In this document: positions 22,955 through 33,091 of the stretch, one piece after another
Position numbering within the stretch: position 1 is the first letter of the stretch
How the letters are laid out: every line of letters begins with the position of its first letter
From: Zea mays
Lineage: Eukaryota > Streptophyta > Magnoliopsida > Poales > Poaceae
Reading direction: 5' to 3'
DNA: 64,000 nt
Assembly: GCF_902167145.1 (NCBI RefSeq)
Contig: NC_050099.1
Location: 238,588,588-238,652,587, forward strand
Made by a program: the position numbers and the translations under genes
Notes under the pieces: generated by a model
Told to the model about the DNA's origin: nothing
What the model saw: the letters and a program-made list of their open reading frames with translations, nothing else
Databases searched by the model: none

Positions 22955-24223
22955 TGAAAGTCGCCTAGAGGGGGGGTGAATAGGGCGAATCTGAAATTTA
23001 TAAACTTAAGCACAACTACAAGTCGGGTTAGCGTTAGAGATATAAACGAGTCCGAGAGAGAGGGCGCAAAACTAATCGTGTGCAAATAAAGAGCGAGACA
23101 CGATGATTTGTTTTACCGAGGTTCGGTTCTTGTAAACCTACTCCCCGTTGAGGTGGTCACGAAAACCGGGTCTCTTTCAACCCTTTCCCTCTCTCAAACG
23201 GTCACTTAGACCGAGTGAGCTTCTCTTCTCAATCAAACGGAACACAAAGTTCTCGCAAGGACCACCACACAATTGGTGTCTCTTGCCTTGGTTACAATTG
23301 AGTTTGATCACAAGAAGAATGAGAAAGAAAAAAAAAGCGATCCAAGAGCAAGAGCTCAAATGAACACAAATGTCACTCTCTCTAGTCACTATTTGATTTG
23401 GAGTGATTACGGACTTGGGAGTGGATTTGATCTCTTTGGAGTGTCTAGAATTGAATGTTATAGCTCTTGTAATGTGTTGAAGGTGGAAAACTTGGATGCC
23501 ATTGAATGTGAGGTGGTTGGGGTATTTATAGCACCAACCACCAAAAATGGTCGTTGGAAGGCTACTGTCGCATGGCGCACCGGACAGTCCGGTGCGCCAG
23601 CCACGTCAGCCAGCCATTGGGGTTCGACCGTTGGAGCTCTGACTTGTGGGGCTTCTGGGCTATCCGGTGGTGCACCGGACATGTCCTGTAGACTGTCCGG
23701 TGCGCCAACTGCGCGTGCTCTGACTCTGGCGCGCACTGTAGCGCATTGAATGCGGTTGCAGTCGACCGTTGCGCGCGAAGTAGCCGTTGCTCCGCTGGCA
23801 CACCGGACAGTCCGGTGAATTATAGCGGAGCGGCCTCCCATTTTCCCGAAGGTGGCAAGTTCAGCGTCGAGTGCCCTGGTGCACCGGACACTGTCCGGTG
23901 GCACACCGGACAGTCCGGTGAATTATAGCGGAGCGGCCTCCCATTTTCCCGAAGGTGGCAAGTTCAGCGTCGAGTGCCCTGGTGCACCGGACACTGTCCG
24001 GTGGCACACCGGACAGTCCGGTGCGCCAGACCAGGGTGCCTTTTGGGATGTCTTTTGCTCTCTTTGTTTGAACCCTTTCTTGGTCTTTTTATTGGATTAT
24101 TGTGAACCTTTGGCACCTGTAAAACTTATAGACTAGAGCAAACTAGTTAGTCCAATTATTCGTGTTGGGCAATTCAACCACCAAAATCAATTAGGAAAAA
24201 GGTGTAAGCCTAATTCCCTTTCA
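22955..24223 (-). repeat. Sirevirus B 5' LTR (1269 bp)
   Basis: Limits are TGAAAG at 22955 and CTTTCA at 24223. It contains two tandem copies of a 103-bp unit (23818-23920 and 23921-24023), each ending in paired CACCGGACA/TGTCCGGTG palindromes. The 3' LTR has only one. Confidence 0.93.
23818..24023. repeat. 103-bp tandem duplication of the LTR palindrome cassette
   Basis: The word AATTATAGCGG begins at 23818 and again at 23921, and the intervening 103 bases look identical in both copies. Each unit carries one CACCGGACACTGTCCGGTG and one CACCGGACAGTCCGGTG palindrome. Confidence 0.9.
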
Positions 24224-24228
24224 AAATG

Positions 24229-24430
24229 TATGGCAAGTTTCCTCGGCTTCCTAAAGGGATGGATTTAATACCTTTGGTTGGTTACTTGGTTGTTGATGGG
24301 CAATCAACAAAGCAATAGGAGCATCAAATGAATCACATGTGGCAGGCACCTGCGACATCGGCGAAGAACCCATTCCCCCAACTGCCAGGCGCGACGTCGG
24401 GGGAGTCTATGGCCGCTTGGAGGGGCCCGA
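24229..24430. other. host sequence right of Sirevirus B, unidentified
   Basis: 24225-24301 is open on the + strand from an ATG (KFPRLPKGMDLIPL), but nothing supports a gene. 24303-24430 is GC richer. On the - strand it fuses to the SCC2-like exon after NKQLAN, suggesting a fragment junction near 24430. No homology was recognised. Confidence 0.4.
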
Positions 24431-24960
24431 GGACCACGCATGCGCCTGTTGGCTAGTTGTTTGTTATCATGGTGGGTCATAATTGCCATGGCAGTATGAC
24501 TGGACTCCAAAGCAGAGAAAACCTAAAGGTTTAGCATCAATGACATTAGACTGAAGGTATCCAATCACTTGTTAGTTGCTAAGTTATAACATGAAAGAAA
24601 TTTGCTAAATGGTTCTAAAACAAAATAAGATAAAACTAAATGAAAATTTGAAAATGTAAACTACTATGACATGGTAAGTAACTCACATTTTCCTTCACAT
24701 CTATCGACAACCCTTGAGAACATCTAATAACCTTGTAACTATATCCATAGGAACCTCATGCAATATCCTTTTGGACCGAACAGAAGTAATTTCATTCACA
24801 AGAACCTTAACATCACTAAGTTGGAATGACAACCAATCACTGCCATCTCCATCAACAGGAAGTTTGGCTTTTCCACAGAAATCCTCCACCTCCTCACAAA
24901 AAGCATAATTATGACCAGAATCAGTAGGATTTAAAAAATAAAGGGAAGCAACATGGTAGA
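24431..24960 (-). pseudogene. SCC2: SCC2/NIPBL-like gene fragment (cohesin loader)
   Basis: The exon 24910-24700 encodes EVEDFCGKAKLPVDGDGSDW, then a segment with LSDVKVLVNEI and PMDIVTRLLDVL. After a frame change it reads SQGLSIDVKENV before a GTGAGT donor. A second exon piece (24515-24440) reads ALESSHTAMAIMTHHDNKQL. Both match, in order, what I recall of the plant SCC2/NIPBL adherin, which loads cohesin on chromosomes. Relative to the family a few codons are lost at the frame change, and another small frame change precedes ALESS. Only a short piece of this very large gene is present, so it is a captured, dead fragment. Confidence 0.72.
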
Positions 24961-25735
24961 ATATACAATCACGGGTGGACCTAGAAACTACCAGATCCGG
25001 CGGCACTGACCATCGGAGAAGAAGCGGGATTTGCACCCCTCCGTGTGCATGATCATGGCGCCCACACCACCGTCGATTCACGGTGAGGATGAAAGGGTAG
25101 GGGTTGGGTGCGCAGTTTAGGGCACCCGGCTCTGAGGGTGTGACTGCAACTGTGCATGCGGGGACGATGGGGGCACGTGCCTGCGCGAGGGAGCCGGTTG
25201 CCATGGGAGTCGGGCGCGAGAGAGGAGAGTCGCGCATGCTCACCTGAAGGGCATAGCGGTGGCCTGCGATTTCGGGCTCTGACTGCTCCATGGAGTGCAT
25301 GGCTGGCCCCAAAAACCTTAAGGTAGAGAGAGCTTGGATCGAGGATGTGCCACCGTGACTCGTATTGGGCGGGTGCAGGGAGCTCCCCGCAGCGACGGAG
25401 CGAAGGTGCGAAGGCGACAGAATGGATTGGTGGTGGTGCCGTGCAAGTGGATTGGGGATTGAGTCGAAAAGGGCATAGCGATGATTAGCGATGATCGACG
25501 ATGGCGGACTGGCGGATCCAGGAATAGGGTAAAGAGGGGCTAATTCGCCAATGACCAACATCAGAGGCAACACAAGCTGGTAGGGACTCATTTTGCTATC
25601 TTCTTCTTCCTCTCTTTTTCTCTACCCTCCACATCATTCTTCAATAGACTAGGGATTCAATTTTTTCTCTTCTTCCTCCTCTTTTTTTCTCTACACCCCA
25701 CATCTTTATCTAGTGTAGTTTTATGGCCGCACAGG
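24961..25735. other. unassigned DNA with a long accidental open frame
   Basis: A - strand frame continues open from the SCC2-like exon up to 25591. Its translation (Pro/Ser/His rich, with HRYAL twice) is not recognisable, and its junction to the exon at about 24915 reads like intron. 25592-25735 is pyrimidine rich with a repeated TTCTCTACMCYCCACATC motif. Promoter or transposon-terminal sequence is possible but unproven. Confidence 0.4.
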
Positions 25736-25929
25736 TACGGCTGGCCAAAAGACCCGTAACACTCTAACCCGAACCCGAAAAACCCAAAACCTGAATTCCG
25801 TTCGGTAATTTTGGGTAGCAACTTGCAAAACCCGAATTTATTTCGGATAATTCGGGTATCATAATAGGGTACCTGAAATACATGAATTACCCCGAACTTT
25901 CATGTGTCACATACTCATCACTACCGGAA

Positions 25930-26482
25930 TCGATGGCTTTGCCGAGTGCCTGAAGCACTCGGCAAAGCCTTAAAAACACTCGGCAAACTCTTTGCCGAGT
26001 GACGCACTCGGCAAAGAGGGCTCGACACACAGTGCATCGGCAAAGCCTTCTTTGCCGAGTACTTTTTCTCGGGCACTCGGCAAAGACTTTGCCGAATGCC
26101 AGGAAGTACTCGACAAAGAAAAGCAGTCGTCACGGCGCCGGGGTGATGGAGACGGCGTCTTTGCCGAGTGTCCTAGGTGACACTCGGCAAAGGAGTTACC
26201 TTTACCGAGTGTCTCCTAATACACTCGGCAAAGAAGTTACCTTTGCCGAGTGTTTGCCGGCCAGCACTCGGCAAAGAATCCGTCAGCGGGTCCCCATGCC
26301 AGCTTCTTTGTCGAGTGCTTTATATGACACTCGACAAAGCGTGCCTCTTTGCCGAGTGCCAGGGCCACTACACTCGGCAAAGAACCTATACCGGTGCCCA
26401 GGTCTTGGTTCTTTGTCGAGTGCTATGGTCCTGACACTCGGCAAAGTACCTCTTTGTCGAGTGTGACACTCGGCAAAGTGAC
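25930..26482. repeat. CACTA left subterminal repeat array
   Basis: About twenty TTTGCCGAGTG-type words occur in alternating orientation, some as spaced palindromes enclosing 10-20 variable bases. Variants TTTGTCGAGTG and TTTACCGAGTG show decay. Confidence 0.92.
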
Positions 26483-26749
26483 CAGTACACACCTTTTTTA
26501 TTTGTTTTTCCTATTCCATCCAAACAAACAAAAGATATTTCACAGATATCACATATATACATCACAGATCATCACAGACATATATATCCAACACAAACAT
26601 TAATATACAAACATAAGTTCAGAAGTTCTCAACACAAACAATATCAACACAAGTTCAGAAGTATCAACACAAGTTCAGAAGTATGAACACATAAGTCTAA
26701 AGCTCTGACATAAGATTCAACATAAGTTTTGTAGTCTAAACTCTAAACT
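26483..26749. other. CACTA left spacer
   Basis: This is AT-rich sequence with short direct repeats (ACAAGTTCAGAAGTAT-like, 26610-26690). No coding sequence is seen. It probably contains the 3' end of the - strand TNP1-like transcript. Confidence 0.5.
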
Positions 26750-28660
26750 CATTGAGGTGGGTGGTTGGACTGGTGCTGCGTTGGGCTGGGCGAACCATGA
26801 GGGTTGTTGGATGCCGCCCCAGATTGGCCCTGCACAGAGAAGAGATTGCATGTGTTATACCAGATGCATTACCAACATCTAACTACAATTTTGATACTCA
26901 CAGGAGTATGGAACAGAGCGGGTCAACTGCAGGGAACAATGGAGGTGGCGGAGCGAAACCCTGTGCGGTGCTAAGGCTCTGCATGTACTGGAACATCTCT
27001 GCCATCATCTGATGATCTGCCTCGCGAGCCACCCGCTCCGCCTGCCGCTCCGCCATCATCCTCGCCTCCATCTCTTCTAGTTGGGTCTGTAATATTACAA
27101 GCCAACGTTATAGTAACTCAAAGAGAAGGTATATAACTCAAGTAAGGATGAGTTATAGAAGCACTAACCTCGAGTTGTTGTATGCGATGCTGTGAGCTGT
27201 CGTGCCAAGGTCGTATGGATGGACTCGAGCCCGTGCTCCTTGCTCGCACCTGAGACAGAGTGGGAGTGGAGGACGAGTCGATTGCCCCGTCGGCAATCCA
27301 GTACCGCCCATGTCTCTTGCCTCCTCCGACCCTCATGAGCACATCGGGGTCGATCTGCTCGGTGCTCAGATCATATTCTGGGCCATGGACCTCCTGCGCC
27401 ATGGTGGTGTAGTCATGAAGGCGGCTGTAGACGACAGGGTTGGTGTAGGCCTCGGGCCCGTCATCCGGGTTGTAGGTGACGTCGGACGTTGCCTTGCCCT
27501 TATGGGCCATAGCATAGGCCGAGAAGATGGAGCAAGGCCGGCCACCATGTGACGCCGATTGCAAGAAAACCAACGAGATAGTTAGAAATAATATCTAATC
27601 CAGTGCTATATACCTAAATAAAAAAGAGGGCGTACCCATGCTTCTGCATATTGGCCCAGGCTCTGGCTGCCTTGGTGGTGGGAGGGACCTTGCATCATCA
27701 TACGTCGTTCCCGGCTAGCGTTGTGCGCCTCGTCTCACTCAGCCGAACACCACCTATCCACCATCTGCTCCCAGCACAGAGGATGTGTGGCGCACCAATG
27801 TGGAATCATCTACAAAGTAAACACGTAAAGTGCATATCAGAAGATAAAATAAAATTCATGCATGGAGTACTGGTACCAAACATGCATGACTTTACCTGCA
27901 GGTACTGGTCCCTGGTCAACGATATGGTTCGAGCTTGCTGCTTGATCACCTTCTCCCCAAGGACGGAGCCGTGGTAGCTGACGATGGCCTGGATTCGGGC
28001 CTCATAGTGCATGTCCACGACGAGCTTCTTACAGCTCGTGGTGGCCACCACATCCGCCCTAGCCTCATATCTAGCCTCGCATCTGAAGAAATCCTGCATA
28101 CAAAAACGATGTATCCATACATTATTTCAAGAATTTGCAACGAATGCGACATATTTTACATTATACTAAAACTTACCCATAGCTCTTGCTTCACCCGCTC
28201 CGCCTTGTTATTGAATTCCCGGTCGTCCCGGTCTACTGCATCGGGGGCGACGGCGTAGTGGTCGAAGGTGTAGGCTGGGCCCGTCACTCCGGCGTACTCA
28301 ACCAGTCCAGGGAAGTGTTCCCTGCAAAGCAGGCCGAGGATGTCATTGGGGAGGCGACGATGACCCCCAGCATAATCCACAACCGTCCAAGACCTGTCCA
28401 AGTGATAAATAAAAAGTATTAGTTTATATTATGATTTTGAACACATAATATGAACAAAAATTAAGAACATAAAGTTGCATGCCTCTCCCCATCCGGGCGA
28501 ATCAGCGCCCGTCTGTCCCGAAGTATGGGACGCTGAGGGAGACTCGCGGGACCTCACAGGTAGATGCTCCTCGAACCTGAGGCGCCAGAACCTGAGACGG
28601 TCTACTGAGCTTCGTCCCCTGCACCTCCCCTACACGGAGAGGTTTCCAAAACCTACAAAT
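26750..28660 (-). CDS. TNP1/Ptta-type CACTA accessory protein (Transposase_24 family)
   Basis: At least six - strand exons can be read. 28655-28488 is weakly defined. 28393-28180 reads SWTVVDYAGGHRRLPNDIL ... FNNKAERVKQELW. 28094-27898 reads CEARYEARADVV ... YHGSVLGEKVIKQQ. 27810-27646 reads CATHPLCWEQMVDRWCSAEW. 27552-27168 reads VYSRLHDYTT ... RVGGGKRHGRYWIADG ... SSTPTLSQVRARS. 27091-26902 is a charged coiled coil, and a short last exon ends in HPPQ near 26752. This order (aromatic block, NKAERV motif, GGGRxHGRYW motif, coiled coil) is typical of the plant Ptta/En/Spm protein that binds subterminal repeats and assists transposition. I saw no stop in the exons, but exon borders are estimates and the 5' end is unclear. 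Confidence 0.7.
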
Positions 28661-29080
28661 AAAAGTATCAGCACTATGGCCGACACGCGGATATACAAAC
28701 GACACGATGGCTGCCAATCACATCTTATCGGCATCCATATCCACCATCACATTATATAGAAACTATTTTACTAAACATATCCACCATCACATTATATGAT
28801 TTTATTCACAGTAATGGTGAAATCATGTGCACTCCTAACACATTTTGGGGACTACTTTCTAAATGAATTTTGGGGAAACAAATGAACCAAACCTAAACAT
28901 TTATTTAATACCCTAATCAATTACAAATACAAACATAAACAATACAAACATAAACAATCTACTCCACTACATTATACAATTACAAATATCATTAACATCA
29001 CATTATATATTTAGCAAATACCATTCACAATTACAAATACCATTCATAATTACAAATAAATGAACTAAAGTTTACATCAC
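28661..29080. other. AT-rich part of the CACTA element
   Basis: Short repeats of ATCACATTATATA, ATTACAAATA and ACAAACATAAAC types fill this stretch. No coding capacity or recognisable signal was found. It could be first-intron sequence of the TNP1-like gene. Confidence 0.4.
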
Positions 29081-29084
29081 CTTA

Positions 29085-29345
29085 ACTTGGGGCGCGGCCA
29101 AACGGCAGCGGCCGAACGCGTGGGGCGCGGATGGACGGCAGCGGGCCGGCGGCGGCGGGTCGACGGTGGCGTTCCGGGCGCGTGGGGTGGGCGGCGGCAT
29201 GCTAGGCGCGTGGGGCGAGCGGCGGTCGGGCGGCGGCGTGGGGCGCGGCGGGCGGTGGCTTGCCGGGCGCGTGGGGGCGGGCGGCGGGCGGGCGTCGGCG
29301 GCGTGCCGAGCGCGTGGGGCGGGCGGCAGTCGAGCGGCGGCATGC
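29085..29345. repeat. GC-rich degenerate tandem repeat in the CACTA element
   Basis: The sequence is built from GGGCGGCGG, GCGTGGGGCG and GCCGGGCGCG words in a loose 25-50 bp periodicity. It is upstream of the - strand gene and may be its 5' region. Open frames here on both strands arise from the absence of A/T, not from a gene. Confidence 0.7.
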
Positions 29346-29429
29346 TGGGCGGGTGGCAGAGAAGGAAGAAAGTGAAAGGAGAGAAGGAAAGGAGAAGAGA
29401 GAAGTGGGCCGTGGCGGCGGTTTACTTAC

Positions 29430-29675
29430 CTTCTTTGCCGAGTGCCCGCGATCCGGCACTCGGCAAAGATTTTTTAAAATTTAAAAATAAACTTTGTCGA
29501 GTGCCAGATCGCGGGCACTCGGCAAATTAAAGATATCTTTGCCGAGTGCTAGCTATACAGGCACTCGGCAAAAATTTGTTCTAGAGTCTTTGTCGAGTGC
29601 CAACGGATAGGCACTCGGCAAAGATGTCTTTGCCGAGTGCTAGCTCGACAGCACTCGGCAAAGTATATTTTATTT
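29430..29675. repeat. CACTA internal TTTGCCGAGTG array
   Basis: About ten subterminal-type repeats lie here, paired as inverted repeats around GATCGCGGGC, AGCTATACAG and similar cores. They lie 1.25 kb inside the right end, next to the outer edge of the foldback. Confidence 0.88.
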
Positions 29676-30600
29676 TTTCTATTTTTGGCAACCAAACTTT
29701 TTGTGGTGTGTTCCTACACTATGTAGACCTACAAGTACCATTTTGGTACAATTATAAAAGTGTTTTTATAACTATTAGATTTAGTTCGTTTATTTGAATT
29801 TCTTCAGAAAATTTAAATTTGAACTGCAAGTCACTCAAAACTTGGAAAACCCTGCATGCAAAAATTATATTCATGCTATTTGGCACAAGTTACGACCCAT
29901 TTCAGGAGGGGGCCGGAAACTAAGAGCACCAACCTGACTAAACATGACCGTGAACTTGCCATCCACATGTTTAAAAATTATATAAAACACAAAAAAGTCA
30001 GAAAATCATGAAACTTTTCAACATGTCATGATATCATATATAGAGGTTGTGATAAAAATTTGAGAAAGTTTCGAAAAAGTTATGACACACTATGTGTAGA
30101 AACCTAAGAGATCCACACATGAAATCATAGAGTTTCAATGTGGATCTCTTAGGTTTCTACACATAGTGTGTCACAGCTTTCTCGAAACTTTCTCAAATTT
30201 TTATCACAGCCTCTATATATGATATCATGACACGTGGACAAGTTTCATGATATTATGACTTTATTTGTGTTTTATAGAATTTTTAAACATGTGGATGGCA
30301 AGTTCACGGTCATGTTTAGTGAGCATGTTGCTCGAAGTTTCCGGTCCGCTCCTGAAATCGGTCGTAACTTGTGCTAAGTAGCATGGATATCATTTTTGCA
30401 TGCACGGTTTTCAAGTTTCGAGTGACCTGCAGTTCAAATCTAAATTTTCTGAAAAAATTCAAATAAACGAACTAAATCTACTACCTATTGAAAACTCTGT
30501 TATAATTGTCCCAAAATGGTACATGTAGGTCTACATAGTGTAGGAACATACCATAAAAAGTTTAGTTGCCAAAATTAAAAAAATAAAAATATGCTTTGCC
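29660..30600. repeat. large foldback (about 450-bp inverted arms) in the CACTA element
   Basis: The centre is near 30128, between GATCCACACATGAAA and TTTCAATGTGGATC. The arms extend outwards to about 29660 and 30600. GTAGGTCTACATAGTGTAGG at 30530 answers CCTACACTATGTAGACCTAC at 29713, and GGCAACCAAACTTTTT at 29686 answers AAAAAGTTTAGTTGCC at 30556. The outermost part of each arm includes a TTTGCCGAGTG repeat. A transcript through it would form a long hairpin. Confidence 0.9.
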
Positions 30601-30912
30601 GAGTGTCCAAAAAAGACACTCGGCAAAGAATCATCTTTGCCGAGTGCCGACCTTCGGCCCTCGGCAAAGGCTGACGGCCGTCAGCTTTAGACGGTCGCTG
30701 ACGGCCCTTTGCCGAGGGCCACCTTTGCCGAGTCTTTGCCACTCGGCAAACATGTCTTTGCCGAGTGTATTTCTGTGCCGAGTGTTCTGCACTCGGTAAA
30801 CGAGCTCGTTACCGAGAGCAGGACTTTGCCGAGTGCGGCTCTCGGCAAAGGCTTCTTTATCGAGTTCCTGAGAAAAAAGCTCTCGGCAAAGAGGCTGGCA
30901 CTCAGCAAATGC
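30595..30912. repeat. CACTA right subterminal repeat array
   Basis: Dense TTTGCCGAGTG/CACTCGGCAAAG repeats plus CTTTGCCGAGGGCC variants lie here, immediately before the right terminal repeat. Confidence 0.9.
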
Positions 30913-31273
30913 CCGGATTCCGGTAGTGCATGTCATTCTTAATTATTAATTTATACATCTATAATTATGTGTAAGTATGCATGACTTGTGAGTGTAGATT
31001 GCTTGTGTTTTTTATGTCAATGTATATTATTATTCAAACTGTATTTTTATAATAATTTAATATGGTGTATGTGTTTTTATGAAACTGACAGAAAGTTCAG
31101 GTAGGTCCTGAATACCCGAACCCAAACCCGAAATTCTGGATACCCGAATTTTCGGGTATTGTAAAACTCATTGTAATTTCAGGTATTAATTCTTAAAACC
31201 CGAAATTTTAAATACTCAAATTACACAACCCGAAATTTTTGGGTAACCCAAACACACACACCCTACGCAAGGG

Positions 31274-31862
31274 GGCTAGAGCCTAGCCCCTCCTTCCGAT
31301 CCAGAAAAAAAATCATGTAGCTCGGATGCAAACTGGGATCTTTGTAGCCCCTCACAAACTCTACATGAATTTTTTTATTATCAATATGGTGCAGGAGGTC
31401 AACCTCATTTCTCATTAATATTTCGTTGATAGGGTAATTAAGAACGTCACACCAGCTAGCCTAACAAACAAAAGGCCTCATAGGCAAACCAAACCGTGCT
31501 GCGTCATTGTATACTTATTTTCATTGCATAATTGCGTTCGGTCCAATCCAATGGCCAATGGGCATATATAGATCTGATTATATATCCACAATTTTTGAAT
31601 TTAGAAGTGTGTATAGTTATGGCAATAGCAAGCCATCGTGCGTCACTCGTGCAACGCATATAGTCATTCCTATCATTCCTATCTACTCGCGTGTACAATT
31701 ATCCCCTTCATCTAGATATGTCTTATAGAGCCTAAGTGATCCGATTCACCCTTTTTATGGGTAGGGCTGGATATCGAGCCAACTCAGCTCGACTCGTTTA
31801 CGAGCCAGAGCTAGCCCGTTAACGAACCGAGCTAGGATGTCAGCTAAGCTCGTGAAAATTTT
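31274..31862. other. intergenic DNA with a GAGCTCG-type repeat end
   Basis: 31274-31740 shows nothing recognisable. 31760-31858 contains GAGCCAACTCAGCTCGACTC-type words with GTTTACGAGC and GTTAACGAAC. This resembles one end of a widespread grass repeat rich in GAGCTCG and GTTAACGAGC. It is cut by the LTR that starts at 31863, and I did not find its other end. Confidence 0.45.
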
Positions 31863-33091
31863 TGTCGGTATTTTGACCCAAGGGTTCTAACCAACAAGTA
31901 AGTTTGTGATGCGTGTCCTTGTCCTGGATGGTTGATGCAAGAAGACACACAAGATTTATCCTGGTTTCGGCCAGAGAAGACACTACATCTAGCGGGGGAG
32001 GGATTCTTGTTTTATCTTGCACCTAAGTGCTCGTAGTAGGGTATACAAGCGAGTCGAGAGAGGGAGTGAGTCCCAAGTCTCTGAGTATGATTGAGGCGAG
32101 TGCCAATATCAGAAGTGAGTTGAGTCGTGAGCCGTGAAGTCCCCCATAGAAGACCATAGGCCTCTCCTTTTATATTTGTAAGGAGGAGGCTCAGGAGTAC
32201 AAGGGGTGTTATGTTGTTGTTATGGTCAGAGAAGATGTGTCCGAGCCCTGTAGCGGCACGGCCGACGGGTTCGCCTTCATCCTTGTTGTCGTCTTTGGTC
32301 AGGAGAAGGATGCCCGATCGTTGTATCATGTTCCTTTGACTGGGTAGAGAGCCAAGGCTAGGCTCGGAAGCATGGGCATATGTCTGATCCCTATCTTATA
32401 CAGGGTGCGGGTGAGACATTTCCCATGTGTGTCGAGTCGAATTGATTGAAACAATGCTTGGCATGGTCTTCTGCGAGGTTCGCAGGAGAGTAGGTGGCAT
32501 TTAATGCACGTGCTCCCCTACTGGGGCAGTTGGTCGAGGTCGGGCATGGGCGAGGCGAAGATTTCTCCCGAGGCCGAGGCCGAGATTAGACGTTTACATG
32601 TAGCCACGCTCTGGGTGGTTGAAATAGTGGTCGGAGTGGGGGAACAGTGTCCCGTATTCGCGCCCTGACCATCGTCATGGGCGGTAAAGGTAGATTAGAT
32701 CGTAGTCGTGTCGTCCTCTGTTGACTTTCGCACCTTCAGCAGGGCAGGTGAACGTATGGGCGCACATTCTAAGATCGGAGTGGTTGGCTGAGTCGGGAAC
32801 CTTCCGGAGCATCAGAGTGGTTGGCGAGTCTGGGGTTGGCCTCGGTCGAGTCGTGACTGTGTCTCTCGCCCGGGGTTGGCTTCGAGCGAGCCATGACTGC
32901 GTCTCCTGTCTGATGTTGGCCCTAGACGAGTTTGTGATTGTGTCTCCCACCCGAGGTTTGTCTCGGGCGAGTCGTGACTATGTTTCCGACCCATACAGGG
33001 TTGGTCTCGGGCAAATCGTGACTTAGATCCCTTGTGTCTTGGTAAGGTTGAGAGTGTGTTTACTTATGGCCCTATTCATGGGTCACCATCA
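31863..33091. mobile_element. decayed solo LTR, probably gypsy
   Basis: It starts TGTCGGTATTTTGACCCAAG at 31863, a style typical of maize gypsy LTRs. The GC-rich body has a primer-like GAGCCCTGTAGCGGCACGG region and tandem repeats. It fades out near 33091, where GGGTCACCATCA may be a degraded GGTCACCGACA. There is no coding region on either side, hence a solo LTR or fragment. I could not find a target duplication, and the family is not identified. Confidence 0.6.
32780..33025. repeat. degenerate tandem repeat within the solo LTR
   Basis: Roughly five units of 45-60 bp contain GGTTGGCCTCGGGCGAGTCG and GACTGTGTCTCCCGCCCG-like segments. Copies differ at many positions, in keeping with an old LTR. 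Confidence 0.7.

Larger units (their letters stand above)
15028..24223 (-). mobile_element. Sirevirus B, complete copia element with target duplication
   Basis: This copy is full length, with LTRs 15028-16190 and 22955-24223, a primer-binding site, gag, pol and a polypurine array. It is flanked by the 5-bp target duplication AAATG at 15023-15027 and 24224-24228. Its target is the gene-fragment region described on both sides. LTR divergence, at least four gag stops and a pol frameshift show it is older than Sirevirus D. Confidence 0.95.
25919..30928. mobile_element. CACTA (En/Spm) transposon, 5.0 kb, non-autonomous
   Basis: The termini are CACTACCGGAATC at 25919 and its inverted copy at 30928 (13-bp match), flanked by the 3-bp duplication CAT at 25916-25918 and 30929-30931. 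Subterminal regions are packed with TTTGCCGAGTG/CACTCGGCAAA in both orientations, the binding sites expected for the TNPA-type protein. Inside are a TNP1-type gene (- strand), a GC-rich repeat block and a large foldback. I find no TNP2/TNPD transposase, so the element would need one in trans. Confidence 0.95.
25736..31265. mobile_element. hAT-like element with CCCGAA/TTCGGG repeats, split by CACTA
   Basis: The outer parts (25736-25918 and 30929-31265) share dense CCCGAA and TTCGGG words in both orientations. The ends look like TACGGCTGG and CACACCCTA. The flanking octamers CGCACAGG (25728-25735) and CGCAAGGG (31266-31273) match at 6 of 8 positions, as for an old 8-bp hAT duplication. Excluding the CACTA insert it is about 0.5 kb and codes for nothing, so it would be non-autonomous. 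The ends are inferred. Confidence 0.55.

Noticed and set aside
24701..25591. 296-residue - strand frame as an intact gene
   Set aside because: Only the first 90 or so codons at its 3' end match the SCC2-like exon; the rest is intron-like read-through and the frame is broken just after the exon.
25919..26482. Repeated TTTGCCGAGTG units resembling a CRISPR array
   Set aside because: Units alternate in orientation with irregular spacing, and lie next to CACTA termini in a plant genome; these are transposon subterminal repeats.
29077..29530. Arg/Gly/Pro-rich frames in the CACTA GC-rich block
   Set aside because: All frames are open because the sequence is GGC/GCG repeats; no conserved protein signature.
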